DNA of 64,000 nt from Ulota crispa (Eukaryota; Streptophyta; Bryopsida; Orthotrichales; Orthotrichaceae), in the NCBI GenBank assembly GCA_963920765.1, contig OY987245.1:11486727-11550726 (forward strand), written 5' to 3'. The notes beneath the pieces are model-generated. The model was not told where the DNA came from. It worked only from the letters and a program-made list of their open reading frames with translations, and ran no database searches. Position 1 is the stretch's first letter; every line of letters begins with the position of its first letter. Positions 24,601 through 37,600 of this stretch are shown piece by piece. A program made the translations under genes and the position numbers.

Positions 24601-27600
24601 ATGTAGATTTCAATCTCAAATGTTTAACCAAAAATTGTGTGGAGGTAGTTTTCATACGTCTGGTCAATTTATCCTGTTGCAGGATAGCTGGTAAATATCA
24701 GTTTGTGGGTTTTGTTCCTTATGGTTGGCGATGTGACTCATATATCACTTTGATGTTTAGGTATCTTTTGGAGCAGAGTCTGTCCGTCGACAACCTATTT
24801 GTTTTCGTCGTTATATTCAACTATTTTAAAACTCCTCCTGACTTCCAGGTTTGCTTTCTGCCCACGTTGTCCTGCAGTATAGTTTCTAACTAATAGTTAT
24901 ACTGGTGAAATTTATTGTTGTACTGGTGAAATCGGGTTTCATTTTTTTCTGGTATGCTCACATTTTTTTTACATGCATGCATTATGTTTTGGTCCCTCAG
25001 GTTTAGGAGATATGAAAACGATAATAATTTCGTACATGAATTGAATCTACTAACATATATTGGGTGATTCAAATTTTACACCCAGTTCGTGAAGTCGTCA
25101 TTTTGCTGATGATCACTGGTGACCGTTCCACAGCTTCCTTCATAGTTTTGCTTGACGACATGTGTTGCAGAGTCGAGTTCTCACTTATGGGATCGCTGGA
25201 GCTGTATTTTTCCGAGGTTTGATGATAACGCTTGGTGCAGCCACATTGCAGGTATTGAGATTGAGTATAATTTGAGCTTGAGTTTACAATGTATCACCAC
25301 CTAACCCTACGAGTCCATAAAGCGTGTATTGGATGCTTGACCGCCTAGCTTTTTAGGTCCCGATCACTGCTATGGCTGCTCCAAAGAACAGTCTAACATG
25401 TCAGGTAGGGCATGAAAACTTAGATTTTCAAGTCCCCCGGCATCCACGTATGAAATTCATTCATACAAGTGATTCTGTACGGCCAAGAAGTGAAGCAAGT
25501 TTTTTTTTCAGCTATGAGAGACGAGTGAGATAGTTTCTTGCAGACCACTTTATAGAATTCTGATGTCTTGGAGTTCTAATTTGTGAAGCAGCGTGTATGG
25601 TCACACAATTCTGGATACATCACACTGTGGTTGGCCAAATGCCGGTATATAACATGTGGATTTTTTGCTGCAGAGATTTGAAGCTGTAAACCTGTTCTTT
25701 GCTGCCATTCTCTTCTTCTCAGCATACAAGGTTTTTCTACAGCACTTTTTTGATAAATGCCCTTACCTTGAACTGAATGTCGTCATTCTCTCAATGATTG
25801 CTGCCTGATTTGGATTAGGAGACACTAAGTAGGATTTTTTGCTTTTTGCGGTACATAATTGAAGTTGCCAATATGATTTGAGTGTCTCGAGTGTGCAGTT
25901 ATTTCAAGATTCGGAAAGTGATGACGACGATCTGTCCGACAATTTTATTGTGAACCTCTGCAAGAGATTTATACCTGTCACGTGTATGTTCTTTCTTCAA
26001 TATTCAGTTTTTTCAATCAGAATTGTTTTGATGTGTTATGTCAATCTTCCTTAATTATTTCTTGTCGGAACTCTCCTTTTGCCATGTTATCTAATTTTAA
26101 TATTTTCTCTGAATGTCACCTTGCTCTGGGATCCTGTTTTATGGCAGCAACCTATGATGGGGATAAATTTTTCACTGTTCAAGATGGCCTCAGAAAGGTG
26201 AGTTCATATTCCTACTTCAATGATATGTGTTTACAGATGGCGTGTTTCAGTACTGAGCTTCTTTAAATTTCTACTGGAATTTGGCCTTGCTTTGTTGATG
26301 ATCTCCTCGAGCTCTATTTGCAGGCGACACCCTTGCTACTCACTCTTGCTGTTGTGGAGCTGAGTGACGTTGCCTTTGCCGTAAGTGTTTCCCCTACTGT
26401 GGTTGGTAAGCCTAGAATGTTACACTTTTAAAAACAGAAGGTACTGAAGGCATTGCCTCGTTTTATTAGTGAATAGGTCATCAAGAAGATTGTGTTAGTT
26501 TCAAGTGATTGTATTGGAATTAAGATTGCTGTTAATTTTGTACTGGGACCTTTGACGTCATTAAATAGACAATGGGATTGATTTCTTAAGCACTGAGATT
26601 AACTACTTGAGCTGGATTCATCTTTTGGACAGGTTGACTCTATCCCAGCAGTTTTTGGGGTGACACGAGATCCTTTAATTGTCTTTTCATCAAATATATT
26701 TGCCATCCTAGGTTTGTTTTCGTTTCTCTCGTAATTAGCCTGTGAGTTACGTATGTCTTATAATGAAACCTGCCTATTTCTTGTGGGAACTGCTTTAGTA
26801 CAAGTAAGGTTGTTTCACGTCTGCATTAATTACCGGAGCATGTAAAGAAGCTGTAATTTACATGCTTTGTTCATCATTTATCTGTGCCCGGGGATATTTT
26901 TGTGAAAATCGCTTCCACCATATGTATGATTAGGGAGACATCCTGAACCAGTTTTTGTGCTGGTTACAGGACTGAGGTCATTATACACTTTAATATCAGG
27001 GAGCATGGCTGAGTTGGAGTACTTGCAGGTAAGCTGATACCCTTTCTTAGAAGGTGTGCACCTGCAAAGCGCACAAATGGAGGTCTCGATTTTTGTGATA
27101 TTACTTCTGAGTTTATTAGTCGTGTCCCTTTATTTAAACCGAATTCTTGGGATGTGTGCAGCCATCTGTAGCTGGTGTTTTGGCCTTCATCGGATGTAAG
27201 ATGGTTGTGGAATACTTTGGTGAGCCTTTCTTTCCATGACTTAGTATCTCTTTCTTGTCATGCTCTGCGTTTATTCTTGCAGTTACAATACGCACAATAA
27301 TAGTGGATGTGTTCATTTCCATGGTTCTTTCCGTTGGATTGCTCTTCATCTTTACTGTGGAAGAACCAAAGGAATTTTTACAATATGACTGACTTGCGAA
27401 TTGGATGGACATTAACCTTGCTTAGCGTGGTCCATAGTGCCATGTGCATACTCATGTTCTGTGTGTTAAGCAATACAATTAGCACGGTACTGATTCATTA
27501 TCCAGGGAAACCATATGTCTGTATTATTACATCAACAGTACAAACGGTGGGGTCTTCATTTGAATCCATAGGTGTGGGACTTTGGAGATCAGGCTGTGTA

Positions 27601-27778
27601 ACAGTAATTACCACATATGTTGTGTTTGTATATACATGAAGACGTATTCCGCTGATCCGCAGGTCTCCATATCTCGACTGAAGCGTCTCTTGGAGTGGTA
27701 GCAGTGCTTCTGGGTTCGGGAATAGGGCTAAGCATTCTAGCTCCTAGCAAAGATGATGAAGACGACGAGGAATCTTAA
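21665..27778 (+). CDS. TerC family thylakoid membrane protein
   Basis: Fourteen exons: 21665-21787, 22833-22917, 23508-23836, 24255-24331, 24761-24848, 25171-25251, 25674-25730, 25899-25983, 26148-26197, 26324-26380, 26633-26711, 26970-27028, 27162-27219, 27663-27778. All are GT-AG and phases agree, giving 447 residues. Exons 4-14 encode an intact TerC domain with several membrane segments. Its conserved acidic motifs are EQSLSVDN and ELSDVAFAVDSIPAVFGV, plus the matrix-side SDDDDLSDNFIV loop. The C-terminus is acidic (KDDEDDEES). In Arabidopsis TERC is a plastid protein required for thylakoid formation. Exons 1-2 (Ser/Arg-rich transit peptide) were placed by frame and splice logic only and are tentative. 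The N-terminal region is longer than the Arabidopsis protein's. Introns are small and mostly free of repeats. Confidence 0.93.
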
Positions 27779-29759
27779 GTACGTGGGAGTCGAGTTTTCT
27801 TCTTCTTTTTCGAGCTAGTTACTTCTGCATTTCATACCCGCCTTTTTGCAGCCTAATCGTTGCTCTACCCTTGTATCATAATCTAGACTAACAGATTTTT
27901 ATTAAACTTGTAGACAAGAGCAATGTGCTGTGGAAAGTTTCACAGCTTGCCCTACGATATTCTTAGTAACTGAGAATGTAGGATTCATTTGCTTTATACC
28001 ATAACAAAGGGTTCGCTTGCTGTACAAGTCATCTTAGTTTTCACGATAGATCCGCTGCGTGGAGTTCGAGAATGGGAGACATAACAGAAGATTCGTCAGA
28101 CCTTTCCAGCTTCAACACCCTTCAGTAGAGACAAACGCAAGTATTCGGGATCACTGTTGTATTCAGCATCAGTGAACTGGAGGAGGACATGGCCAAAGCG
28201 AATTGTGCAATGTTCTGTATTACGTGTTTATTTAAGAGAACCTTGTGCTCTAGTAGAGTCTCCAGATGGTTTAGCGAAACGAATTAAAGGTTCATCATAT
28301 TCTAGAAAGGAGCTGCGAATGCCTTTGGCTCAGCTGCTGATTTAAGGAGAAGTCAGGGTGTGATATCTTCTTTAGCACCGATTCTTTGATATCTACTTTG
28401 GCGCATATTCTTTCGTATCTGGAGTTCCAAGAATGTGAGCGTTGCTACGCAGCTGAACATTACAGGCAAGTGTAGTTGCCAACCACAGGGCAGTCAACAT
28501 TCATCTGGAGAGTTATGTTGTTTTCACTTATCGAAAAATGTGCTACTGGGGAATTTGAGGTGTCAAGGGATACCTCTTACTCCGGACTGTTGCTCAGTGC
28601 GCGACCTTCGCTGGACAAAATGACTTGGGAGTTTCTTGGGTAAGACGGACGAGAAATTGGCTTCTCAGTTTGCAGACTATCAAATACAGCTTCTGTCTGT
28701 AGATAGTATACTTGGGTATATCTATCAGTGGGATATTAATCATGTAGTAGCGAAGAAGGAATTGTTCAGAATGTTGGAAAAGCAACTTCTAATTCTTCTT
28801 GCTTTTTAATGCTCTCGACTTGATCTGAATTCTATGTTCTGTCCATGGCCTTTTCAGCAAGTACTCTGTCTACGCATTTCAATAACGCTGATGGCATCTG
28901 ATTGATGTTCTCAGTAGCTAGATTTCAGCTCCCTTCGATTTCACTTTGCGAGTGAAAGGTTCGTTTTAATGAAGCTCATCGTCACTTACTAATTAGTATC
29001 TTCAATCTGCAGCTCAAGTTAATATTTGCACGCACTCATTTGGTGGAGATGAAAGATGAGACAAAATGAACACCGGTTGCGTGTCCTCGAAACCAAACTA
29101 CAACTTAACGTACGTTTTTAACTCTCTCTATCCTTGAAGGTCAATCCTTTTCATAAATGGATTTGCAAGATCCAGTCCCTAATCCTTGAAAAGATTGTTC
29201 GTTGGATTATTTGTCAAGTTAGTGGATTGAAGGGTGGAATTGAGCTAGTGAATCGATTTGAATGTCCATGAATTAGGTCATTGATCAACTTTACAACTTC
29301 TTTAAACTGGTAGCTCTCCATGTTTCCACTAAACTTCCAACCATTGCTGCATAGTTTCTCCTTAAATCTTGCTTGATGACCACATCATTATCTCGGGTTT
29401 TCAAAGCTATTATTAAGCTTCAAATGTATAGATGACCCATGTTGACCTGCTACTGTCCTTCGTCTCGTGAGGTACTTGTTTGCTTCAAAGTAGAAGAAAG
29501 TGACATTGCCCATCAGGACCGTCACATACGAAGTATCTCTTGGAGATAGTTCAGCAATCTATATCGCTTGGATATGGACAAATACTGTTGTTTGCTCCCC
29601 ATGTGGGATATTTTCAATAACATTCTTCACTAGCTGTGAAAGGGTCCGAGAACCCCAAGGGTTCGAAAAAAACAGGTTTCCTCAAATGGAAAAAGTGGCC
29701 TAACATCCCTTGCTTACACGAAGGATGATTACTTCCTTTTCGAGCCTAATCTTTTTTAG
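27779..29759. other. TerC 3' region and intergenic DNA
   Basis: The first few hundred bases are probably TerC 3' UTR. The rest has only short open frames without family resemblance, and no element ends were recognised. Confidence 0.4.
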
Positions 29760-29822
29760 TATTTTGAAGTGTTTTCGGATTAGTCCACGGATGGAGCTTC
29801 GACCTCTTCCAAAGTGGCACGG

Positions 29823-30233
29823 TCAGTTGTGACCTGGCGATGGAGTCGCAGGAGAGGGAGAACTGCTCCCCTTGGCCATGCTGGAGAAAAGGCGGAAAGC
29901 AGAAGCGAAGCGAGAGTGACTTGAGGATGGCAGGGATGCTTGATTTTGGAGCTTCTGAGTAGCTGGCTCTCCGGTCTCAATGGATTCCTGCACTGCCGGA
30001 CGCCGTCGTGCAAACAACAGCTTTCTCCACGAGTTTCTTCCACAGTCACCGCCAGTACCCCGACCAGTAAGTCCTACGCTCCAAGTGGTAGAATCAGTTC
30101 GCATCATTTCAGACTTTTCAGCCACTCCATGGAATAGCCTGATTCGAGTTCCCACTACACAACCTGGCATGATTGTAAGCATCATGATGAAGGCTGTGCG
30201 CACAAACCCATTTGCAGATATTCTAAGCACCAT
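29823..30233 (-). CDS. Possible small protein of 136 residues, unrecognised
   Basis: An open frame with ATG in a CACCATGG context, in a block richer in GC than its flanks. The N-terminus has a hydrophobic stretch (AFIMMLTIMPGCVVG, about 14-28). The C-terminal half is basic and Ser/Pro-rich. A second - strand frame (29780-30049) overlaps it, and the + strand is also open (29980-30279), so strand and reality are both uncertain. A leader exon could lie near 30830-31000. I assign no function. Confidence 0.22.
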   Translation of the reverse strand: MVLRISANGFVRTAFIMMLTIMPGCVVGTRIRLFHGVAEKSEMMRTDSTTWSVGLTGRGTGGDCGRNSWRKLLFARRRPAVQESIETGEPATQKLQNQASLPSSSHSRFASAFRLFSSMAKGSSSPSPATPSPGHN

Positions 30234-30279
30234 GGTGCTGGCTCCAACACCTCAAACAGACCTTGACTTAAAACACTAA

Positions 30280-31376
30280 CTTCAATCTAGTATTGCTCAA
30301 CTAGAATTGCTGGCAGACCTCGCAATTTGCAAGTTGCACAAACCGAAATTCTTCTCTAAAACACTCACTGGCTCCTCTTGGAACGTGCCCCTGAAATATC
30401 CTGATTGCTCTGACTCTCCTAGTTGGATGTGACTGTCTCCTTGTGTGAAAATTACAGAATCATCAAACTTGAGACCTCAAACTACAAGCCCGTTGAAGAA
30501 AACTTGGGAACGCAATTGCAATATTTTGCAGGTAATCTCTTGCTGACACCACTTTTTGGATGTGCCTGAATTCACCAAATTTCAAGCCCTATTTGCAAGT
30601 ATGTCTCAATGGATTAACTATCTCTGCTGCATGAAAATTCAACTGCGAGCATACCTGAATATACATAAGGTATGCCCCACTTAGCCTATAAACTGAATTT
30701 CCTGCAAAAATTCTAATCATGTACAAACAGAATCTCTGGAGTTGAGGGAGTTCATTGAGAGTGCAGTTTCCAGCAAATCTTGAAAGAGATTCCGGAAGCG
30801 CTGAATTTGCATCACACGAAACCTGTTCGATCACGGAACTGTTGAGGTGAGGATGAGAGTAGCTGCAGACAAAGGCCCTGGCGCTGGCAGGAGAGTTGGG
30901 CTTTGGTGAGGGGAGCAATCTTCACGTGAGAGAGCATGACCTCAGACTTACCCCACCACGGCCTCCCGTGACCTTTCTATCCACAACTGGCGTCCACATC
31001 TCCCCTCCAGCGGTACTCATTCGAACAGAATTTCGACCTTTTGCTGGAGGCACGTATTCAACCAGTTTTTTTTAATGTGAAAACCAAGGAAGATAGATGC
31101 ATGTCCAAGCGGGAACAAACTTGCTACCAGGCGGGTTGGTCACCCACTTGCAGTAGCTGCTGCAGCTTTATCTCATTCAAGCTGGTCTTTTTGAGGATCA
31201 TCGATCGTGAGCACTTAGATTAACAATTAATATCCAGGAGGTTCTCTTCTTAGGAGCTTTGGCATGCAGAGCAAGTAGAGTACTAGTACTGGTACTTCTA
31301 GCAGTACCAAATCATGTCATCTTTGATTCCTGTGGGTACAAGCACGTGTCAGAGACAAAATGTTTTTGTTGCTCTA
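30280..31376. other. Intergenic, no supported gene
   Basis: Mixed composition. A - strand frame of 109 codons (30589-30918) and short + frames resemble no known family. Confidence 0.4.
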
Positions 31377-31773
31377 AGGTAGTATGCTCTAAAATCGTCC
31401 CCATAAGAGCTGGTCTGATTTTTCATGGGCTTTCCAAGACAGGAAGATTATTTTGTCTAATTTTCAAATGAAGAGAAATAGATGTCAAATGTAACACAAT
31501 TATTTTCAAAATTTTGAAGCATTATTGAATTGTTGATGAATTTTCAAATTTTTTTATAGTAGAAACCTATTTGACTCTAGGTCTCCCATAAACCATTCCC
31601 CTACAACTTATGAAGAGATGAGGTAAAACCAAGAAGTATAATTGACTCTTGCAATAGAATACACCTTTTCTCTTGTGACTTGAAGAGATCCATTCTAGGG
31701 CCACTACATTACCATTCATGACACCGACTGGGACGCTTTACCTGATAGGGGTTGCAATTTGAGCATACTACCT
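31377..31773. mobile_element. AGGTAG element, family F4
   Basis: Ends AGGTAGTATGCTC and the exact inverse GAGCATACTACCT, with TA on both sides (31375-31376 and 31774-31775). 397 bp, non-coding interior unlike the F1-F3 interiors. Confidence 0.85.
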
Positions 31774-33243
31774 TAAACTATTTGATAAACTGAGGTCTTG
31801 AGATTACGAATACTGATTTTGAGATAGAGGATACTAAAACTACTGCGAATAGAAGTAGAGGATGCTATAACGGTGAAGGTACACAATAATGTCAACTTTG
31901 TTACTTCGGAACAATTAAGAGCATCAAGATTGTGACACTCAACAGCACTACACTCTAGGAATGGTGTAGATTGTTGGTTTAAAGGCACCCGCCTTGAATT
32001 CACCGTTGAGTTTGTCCGCCAAATTAACGGATTGGTGTTTAATCCTTATGCCTACCTTCCAAAAGGTGAATGTAATTCTGGTATCATTCTCACTCACATG
32101 AAGGTTCAATTGTGAGACTTTGAACAAACTCCAACGCTTCATAATATAAGGATTTTGTTAGAATGACCGTTCCCGGTGCAAGGGTTAAACCCATGCTAGG
32201 TGACCTAATTATTGACCGTGTAACTACCAGTTGTAACTCCTCTAATTATATACTTCATTGGACTTACTAGTTGGTTGTTTGGTTGAATGTTTATGGTCAT
32301 TAGTCATTACTCAGTAGTCTTTGAATGAAAATGGAGCTATCTACAGAGTAATAAGATTTTAACATAAAGCAAGTTTGACTCTTGTGCCAACATAAAGTGA
32401 TGTGTCCATAAAGTGATGTGTCCAGTAGTGACTTTCAAAAATCACATTACCATGCATGTTAAAGGTGACGCCACTTGTATCCACTCCCAAAGTATTCCTA
32501 AGGGCGTCCTGCCATGCTGCATCAGTGGGTAAATGTCCCACTAAAATTCAAAAAGCTTCCCCGATAGATTCACATGAAAGGACCTTTAGGGTTAGGGCCA
32601 AAAAATATCAATTAGCCAACTTCGGTGAACGGGATAGCAAGGTTTCCAGTTTTACCGATTGATCGGTTGGCTTCTAAAGTACAATAGAAGGTCGTTTTTC
32701 TCTTTATGACCTCTTGTGGAAGGATATTTGAATCTGCAACTCTCTCCCATTGGTAGAGAAGGGTAAGTAGAATCCATTCACTTGCTCCCACAAGTCAGAA
32801 AATTCTTCACCGACTCCCACAAGGAAGGACCTTAATTCACATTTCAGTGGACTCTCCCTCCAATAGATTACCGCGTGTGGGCAAAGACCGAAAATAAACT
32901 TGCTCACCGATGCAGCATGGAAGGAGGCCCTAAGTACTGATGTACTTTTTCTGAGCCGTGGAGGGGACCACCTGGAACCATTCTGTGGACGGAAGTCACG
33001 GAACCAGCCTTGGCGAAACGTGTGCACTCTGCCTAGTGACACCTACAGGAGCAGAATGTCCCACAGACTACAATAATATAAAATTTGCTCTAAACTAACG
33101 CAACTGCATATTCAAATAATCGAGATTCAAAAGTACAAGGTTCCATTAAATTCAAAGCCCAAAAGTTGTAGCAAGTTTACGAGTGCACTTGCTCCGTATT
33201 CTTCAATGGTGCCGTCGGGCAAGGCGCTAGCTTTACTCCAAAA
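31774..33243. other. Intergenic with a diverged inverted repeat
   Basis: Around 32488-32535 and 32885-32935 a block containing CATGCTGCATC and flanking ctaagg/ggc words occurs in inverted orientation, suggesting a decayed foldback or element pair. No gene was recognised. Confidence 0.4.
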
Positions 33244-33571
33244 GGAAAATTTCATTTCGTGGATACCCCTGAAGTTTGCAATATTTACATACTGTAGATA
33301 CGCCTGCTTTTCAAGAAATTACACAAATACCTTTGGACCAAAATTCTTAAGCGTTTGTTTTGTTGAGCATGTCACTTCCCTCCTTCCTTTGTGCGCAAGT
33401 TACTTCTTTTTTGTTTCATTGCATTCCCTTCTTCTTGGTCATGAAGGAAGTACGAGCACAATAAATATATGCCTAATTTTTTTGATCAAGGAGGTATTTG
33501 TATAATTTCTGAGAAAGCAAGGGTCTCTATGTAAATGTTGCAAACTCTAGGGGTATCCATGAAATTTCTCC
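33244..33571. mobile_element. MITE with about 85-bp inverted ends
   Basis: The left arm (33244 to about 33335) and right arm (about 33488-33571) pair for about 85 bp with small gaps. Shared blocks include GGATACCCCT, AGTTTGCAA and AGAAATTA/ACAAATACC. The centre is non-coding. Such long arms resemble Mutator-type MITEs, but I could not define a 9-bp duplication. Confidence 0.85.
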
Positions 33572-34192
33572 TGCTCCATTAGCATGCCGTTGACACTAAC
33601 GCACGTAGAAATTAAGTACACATGTAGAAAAGTTCGCCCTTCTCCGCACACTGTGTGTATGTTCAATTGGTTGCCGTGTAGACTGAGGAGCAGTGGAGGA
33701 CAAGCTAATTTGCTCGGTACATAGTCTGTGCATGTGCAGGTTGTTCATCCTTTTCAACTTGGGCGCCGGAGTTTCAATGAGGTTCGAGGGCGTTGATAAT
33801 GAAGGCGGGTGTTGTAGTACCGACAGTGGAGGTGATCAGGCTGGACTACTGTCGGCCGCAGTACTTCTTCTTCGCATGTGCATCCAGCCAGTCACAATGT
33901 TTGAATGCTGTGGTACCGTATCGATCTCAAGCTCCGGTGGTTACTTTCCATGTTGTGTACCGGGGGTTGTGTACGACGCAGCATCGGTATTTGAGGTCCT
34001 TTAATTAGGGGGTGGCGTGCGGTGTTGAGTCTGTTGGTGAGAGCCCTCACTAGCAACTGCACGGCTGCATGCACCACGCCAGCTGCTCACTACTAGTCTA
34101 CCACCGTTGCATGATGCATATCATTTTACACTCCTGCCATTGTTGGCTCCATGGCGGCTCTCTTCTCTTCCTTGAAACACTAGAAGAAAAAC
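33572..34192. other. Intergenic, with a GC-richer block of open frame
   Basis: From about 33690 to 34080 the DNA is GC-richer, and a 71-codon + frame (33793-34008) is open along with two others. No domain is recognisable. It may be a worn gene fragment or chance. Confidence 0.3.
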
Positions 34193-34675
34193 ATGTCCGT
34201 AACCAGTGTTCCACAACAACCAAATGTTCTAAATAATTGTAATTGAGTTATTGTACAGTTGTTGAGGATATTTGCAATCGTTGAAAAATGTGTCCATAAC
34301 TTGTGTTCCGTAACAATTAAATGTCCTAAATAATTATAATTGAGTCCTTGTATAATTGTTTAGAACGCCATATTTGTTAGATTGGAAAAACTTTGTTCTC
34401 AAATTGAATTTCACCTTAAACTCAAAAAGTTACCTTAAACAAGATTTGAAGGTATCAGATTCAGTTTGAGCCACTATGATTTTTTCCCTAGCAAATTCCT
34501 CCTCTCAAGTGAGGCACGTGTACCAAAAAAAAAAACGTTGCTTAAACCTAGAGTTGGGTTTAAGACTTTAAGGTGATCACCTTAAACCTTCAGAAGTCCC
34601 AAATTCAAACATAGTTCCCAAATTAATGAATATGGTGTTTTAGGATATTTGCAATCATTATGAAATTGATCGTTT
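34193..34675. repeat. Tandem dimer of about 96 bp, second copy split by an F5 MITE
   Basis: Unit 1 is 34193-34287. Unit 2 starts at 34288 and resumes after the F5 insertion at 34644. Shared words: gtccataac/gtccgtaac, aaatgt(t/c)ctaaataatt, aattgagt, ggatatttgcaatc. Unit 1 serves as an empty-site reference for the insertion. Confidence 0.8.
34364..34640. mobile_element. F5 MITE, copy 2 (TAG target duplication)
   Basis: Left end AACGCCATATTTGTTAGATT and inverse right end. TAG lies at 34361-34363 and again at 34641-34643. Collinear with copy 1 at 12508-12784. Confidence 0.88.
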
Positions 34676-37600
34676 AAGACACATTTTTCTTCTAATAAAA
34701 ATCAAAAAATCCAACAATTATCCTAATATGGGGGTTTCAAGGTTTGGGGAGTACTGTAGGTGGAGAGCAGATTTGACTGCTTAGTGCCAAATTGATTATT
34801 TTTTTAGAAAAAATCAATTTGGCATCAAATTTTATAATTAAACAAGATTAGGCACTTTCAAAAAAAGTTGTTGTTATTTGGCATTCAATCAAAAAATTAG
34901 TAGAATTAAGCCTATTTCTAAACATCTTCCACTTTCTAAAATTAGCCCTTGGTAAGAAATTTGCAATAGATTGAGCTCTCTTGGAATCAACCTTGACCTT
35001 CCATTGTTAGTTAAGCCTAATGACTTTTTATAATATTTGATATTTCAATTTTTGAATTGTTTGACATTGGGCATTTTTGGTGAATAATTTATAGAATAAT
35101 AAGGCAAAAATTTTGGCGAATTATTTTATGCCAAATCTGCTATCAACCTATAGTACATTGTTTTTACAAGGTATTTTGTGACAACTGTATTTTGTGAGTA
35201 TCAAATGGTGAGCCATGAGCAGTAAGTCAAGATTTTGTGAGTTGAAATCAATTTTGAGCTCAAAATCAGTGGATAGATTAAAAATTGACAAGTTAAATAA
35301 AAAAACAATTTCAAATGCACAATTATCAAGCCTTATGTATTTTGTGACTCTTAAACACATCATTTTGATAATTAAAACCAAATCAATAGTAAGCAAAAAA
35401 AAAACGGTTTATATACTACCAATATTGAAACCATTTATTTGATTTGTCAGAGTTCATTGTATAATATTTCAAAGCATATGCTCTACACTCTAATATGCAT
35501 AACTATGTTCATAAAGTTGTACTTTGTATAAAAAATTGATTATATTTTTAGAGAAAAACATTTTACCCTGAAGATTTTTAGTGTTTATTAATTGTGATTT
35601 TCAAACATATCCTATTTGTACTTTTCAAATAACTAATAATATTGATACACCTCTTTCATTCAAACGAACATTTTATTTCCAAAAAGAGGAGAATATAGAA
35701 GGGTACTTGCCATGATGGGTATTTGCATCCTTGGTTCTCCAAATGAATATGCCATGAGGTGGTTGGCAAGCTTGTGGCTTGGACTAGTCAATATTGAGTA
35801 TTTGAGTCCACCCATTTTTTCCTAAATGGTTTGCAATGCCTTACATAAAATCATTTGGAATGTATTAGAACTTGCAATGGCTATTTAAAAATAGGTGGTA
35901 CCTAGAAGGATCCTTTATCAACACCTTGGCCTTGTTAGTCCAAACTAACTTTGTGCAAGCCAAATTAGGAGTTGTGGTTATAAAAAGAATGCTAGTATGT
36001 GAGCATAGAGATGTGTACAAGAGAGCACATGAGCATGTGAGTATAAACTATTTTAAAAACCCAATGATAAACCTATAAGGCTATAATCTTGAATCCAAAT
36101 TTAGTTTTAAAATCTAATTGCATGGTCAATGTAATTGGAATAAATTATGTGAAAAAGTAACAAATTTGGATTGCAATCAAATGGCATGTGGACTTCTACG
36201 TAAGTTTAGAGTTTAATACAATGAAAAATAGACTATGAATGGTTGCATTATACAATATGAACATCAAGATTTAGAACACAAAGAGCATTTTATATACTTA
36301 TAGCTAGGTAGTATAGAAATGGAGTGGCCCTCAATTTAGTCTCATTGATGTATAATAAAAATCCAGATAATGAAGAGGTTTATACTTTATAGCTATTCAT
36401 AGAAAATCAAATTAACAACACAAATAAAATAAAAAATATACTGAATAATGTAAGAAGAAGTCCTTAAACTCAAAACTAATAGAGAAGGAAGTTGTAAATG
36501 GAGAACTCATGCTAATATCATTGTTCAATTCAATTGCCTCAATGTTTCAAAAATTCAAATAAATGAGCACCAAAAAACAATACCCTAGGTTTGGAGTCTC
36601 AAACTCACAACTAGGCTGCTTGACAAGTATTTTGGTAAGAAATCTTGTGTATAGCTATCTAGTACACCAACCATCAAAACATCACTTCAATGTAAATTTC
36701 ACTAAAATTATAACCTATTGTATTAAAGTACAAGACACTTGATATCACTATAGAGTTTTTGTTTGCAAAATCCAAAAAGAAACCTCATTTATTTGTTTGA
36801 CATAATGAGCTTTTCATCATTTGTCATTCATAAAAGAACATTAAACTACTTTGTCATGCAACACTATGAATAATAGTCTAGCATCATTTACTTTATTTGT
36901 CCTTTATTCTACCTAAATTTATAAAAATATCCTCATTTAATGTAATATCTTCAAATGCGTCATTGATTGTTGAATGATGCAAATAAATTGGTGTAATAGA
37001 CCTAAATGCAATTGAATATCACATTAAGCGCCCTCATTAGAAAAAAAAAGGAGCCCTCCACAAGGCCCCTAAGAACCCCTTTCAAGGGGTCTCCTTAATT
37101 GTTTTAATTTGTACTTTGGGATAACAAATATTCCTTACACCCTACTATGTCTTTGAGTACAATCATGACTCACATTGACATGTCCAATTTTCATTGGGTG
37201 TCACAATTACATGCACATGTTACCATGGTCCTTTTTCTCTATATTAAAATTTTCAACTTGGTACTTGTGATGGTAACATTTAGTTATGATTGTGTACAAT
37301 AGTAAGAGAATAATTTAAAAATTGTGACATAGTACTAAATTGCCATTCTCTATTCATAGTTTTTTTGATGTACAATAGGAAAGTCATACGAGGTAGAGAC
37401 ACTTCACACAAGTTCTCACATGCTTCTAATGTACCCGGCTTAGGCTCAATAAACGGTAAGAGTGTCAATTCTTAAGGACCTTGCTGAGGGTTCAAAATTT
37501 TGCTAACATCTTTTTGTTCACATATGATGAGAATGTGATCTCCTAGTTGTCAACATGTTGCCCTAGTTTCTTTTGTTTCAATTCAAAGAGCATCAAGAGC

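Noticed and set aside
27307..27639. 110-codon frame in the last TerC intron
   Set aside because: Lies between exons with consistent phase (27219 and 27663) and is removed by splicing.
33693..34008. Overlapping + frames of 71-103 codons in a GC-richer block
   Set aside because: No recognisable domain; too short and ambiguous to call.
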